64,000 bases of DNA from Penelope pileata (lineage: Eukaryota; Chordata; Aves; Galliformes; Cracidae): the NCBI GenBank assembly GCA_013396635.1, contig WBMW01003931.1, positions 742,810-806,809 on the forward strand, read 5' to 3'. Positions 62,798-64,000 of this stretch are shown here, one piece after another; position 1 is the stretch's first letter, and every line of letters begins with the position of its first letter. The translations under genes and the position numbers were made by a program. The notes below the pieces were generated by a model that saw only the letters and a program-made list of their open reading frames with translations, was not told the DNA's origin and ran no database searches.

Positions 62798-64000
62798 CTA
62801 GAAGTCAGCAAAGAAACCAATTATTAAGGTGAACAGGTACCTGTAAACGTAACAATTGCACATATTTTCAGGTTAAAAAAAATTAATCAGAGGGACAAAT
62901 AAAGAATCATTGAAGTAAAAAGAACAGCATGATTTTCAGCTTCCATAGCACTTCTGTACTCAAGTGTTAAAATGTTATAAAAAGCATATCCTACTTCTAC
63001 TCAAAATCAGCCTGCCTTTTTAACATTTCTTTCTTCACAGCCAACAAAAACCCTGCATTTGAAGTTGCTTCTGAATTTGCATCTAAAGAATCTGTATCTG
63101 AATATGAACATTTCTAGGATCTGCACAAACACAACATAAAACTCTACATCCAAGTAGTTAAAAAGTGTCACTACTCGCAAAGACTTTCCTGCATCCTTAC
63201 GGGGTTCATAAAAGCAGTAAAGAAAGATGCATACTCAGCAGAAGAATAGGAAATACAGAAAGTTGAGGTTGATCCGATGTAGCTGAACAAACATTGTAAG
63301 ATATTCAAAACCACCTAGAAGGGCTTCATCAAAAATAAACTGCACTGCTTGCAGTTTGAAGATTTATTTATACAGCACGGAAGCTTTAGTAATGAATATT
63401 TGCAACACTGAATTCAGGGAAGGGGGGTTGGCTTTGTTTGCTTTAAGAGATTAATGCTCCCAAGGATCATGCTGGTGCTTTACGCAACCTCAATTGCATG
63501 TCTCAATCTGTTCTCAATAGTTGCGAGGAATGTATTGGTTATGGATAGCAGAGTTACTTATTTTTTGAAAACAAGTGTAAATTCTGAATGATTTTATCAC
63601 TATCGACAGACAGAGACCAAAACATTTAACAGATACTACACAGAACGCAAAACAGATATAGACTGCTCATCAAAAAGTATTGGAGACTGCAGAACCACTG
63701 ATTTCTTTCAATATTCTGCTGAGAGTAAGAACAGAACACTGACTGCCAGCAGTGATTTGATGCCTTAGCCCCTGTCAGCTAACACTCACCTGGTCTTCAC
63801 AGGCAGTGGGTGTATATTTTATTTACCACTACACAATTTGAAACGTAGTAGCCTCACAGCTACTACCTGGCAAACTTGCTTGAAACATTCCATCTACTGA
63901 CATTTTTTGCTTTAATAACAATCAAAATTTGCACTATAAAGCTACTTTACATTTCCTCGTATAATATGCTAAAGTTTAAGTGACTGCAAATATCAGGAAC
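62798..64000. other. CHAF1B intron sequence at the window edge
   Basis: The sequence upstream of the first visible CHAF1B exon was searched by eye on the - strand for the preceding p60 segments (the GGDDAVILLWKV blade and NKENWTVVKTL). None was found. It is therefore read as part of the intron leading to upstream exons outside the window. Confidence 0.7.

Noticed and set aside
62821..64000. Upstream CHAF1B exons
   Set aside because: Searched on the - strand for the preceding WD blade and the NKENWTVV segment; no matching sequence was found, so these exons lie beyond the window.

Overview
The window looks like a stretch of a bird chromosome, most likely a galliform such as chicken. Three lines of evidence support this. 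Sparse genes sit in long AT-rich noncoding DNA. The only interspersed repeats I can name are CR1 LINE fragments, including short 3'-end copies with the 8-bp terminal repeats typical of avian CR1. Two vertebrate genes are read clearly: claudin-14 (CLDN14) on the + strand and the p60 subunit of chromatin assembly factor 1 (CHAF1B) on the - strand. The two genes converge, as their human orthologues do on 21q22, so synteny supports both names. The exact species cannot be settled from the sequence alone.

Layout. Bases 1-33,280 hold no recognisable protein-coding exon. They contain a (GGATA)16 microsatellite fused to a CR1 tail near 2.3 kb, a CR1 tail at 10.3 kb, a decayed CR1 reverse-transcriptase fragment at 25.8 kb and several CpG-rich clusters (about 6.2-6.5, 8.0-8.2 and 9.5 kb). 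Any 5' noncoding exons or enhancers of CLDN14 would lie here or further upstream. The single coding exon of CLDN14 is at 33,571-34,272, with a TATA-like box and a good splice acceptor upstream and an AATAAA shortly after the stop. Bases 34,500-51,356 are intergenic, with a third CR1 tail at 37.1 kb, a CpG-rich patch leading into a 309-codon open frame of unknown status at 40.2 kb, and a probable CHAF1B 3' UTR at about 50.5-51.36 kb. From 51,357 to 62,797 lie the last ten coding exons of CHAF1B, read right to left. The exons for the first ~125 residues lie beyond the right edge.

The two genes do unrelated jobs. CLDN14 is a tight-junction membrane protein that sets paracellular ion permeability. 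CHAF1B is a nuclear WD40 protein that passes histones H3-H4 from ASF1 to replicating DNA. Their adjacency is conserved synteny, not a functional cluster. All ten CHAF1B exons join in frame, with GT-AG boundaries and matching phases. I found no new multi-gene system. The most checkable oddities are the poor 3' splice site of the large CHAF1B exon, a tetranucleotide tandem repeat inside that exon's coding sequence, an avian-specific linker in the WD40 domain, alternative 5' ends for CLDN14, and the CpG-associated 309-codon open frame.
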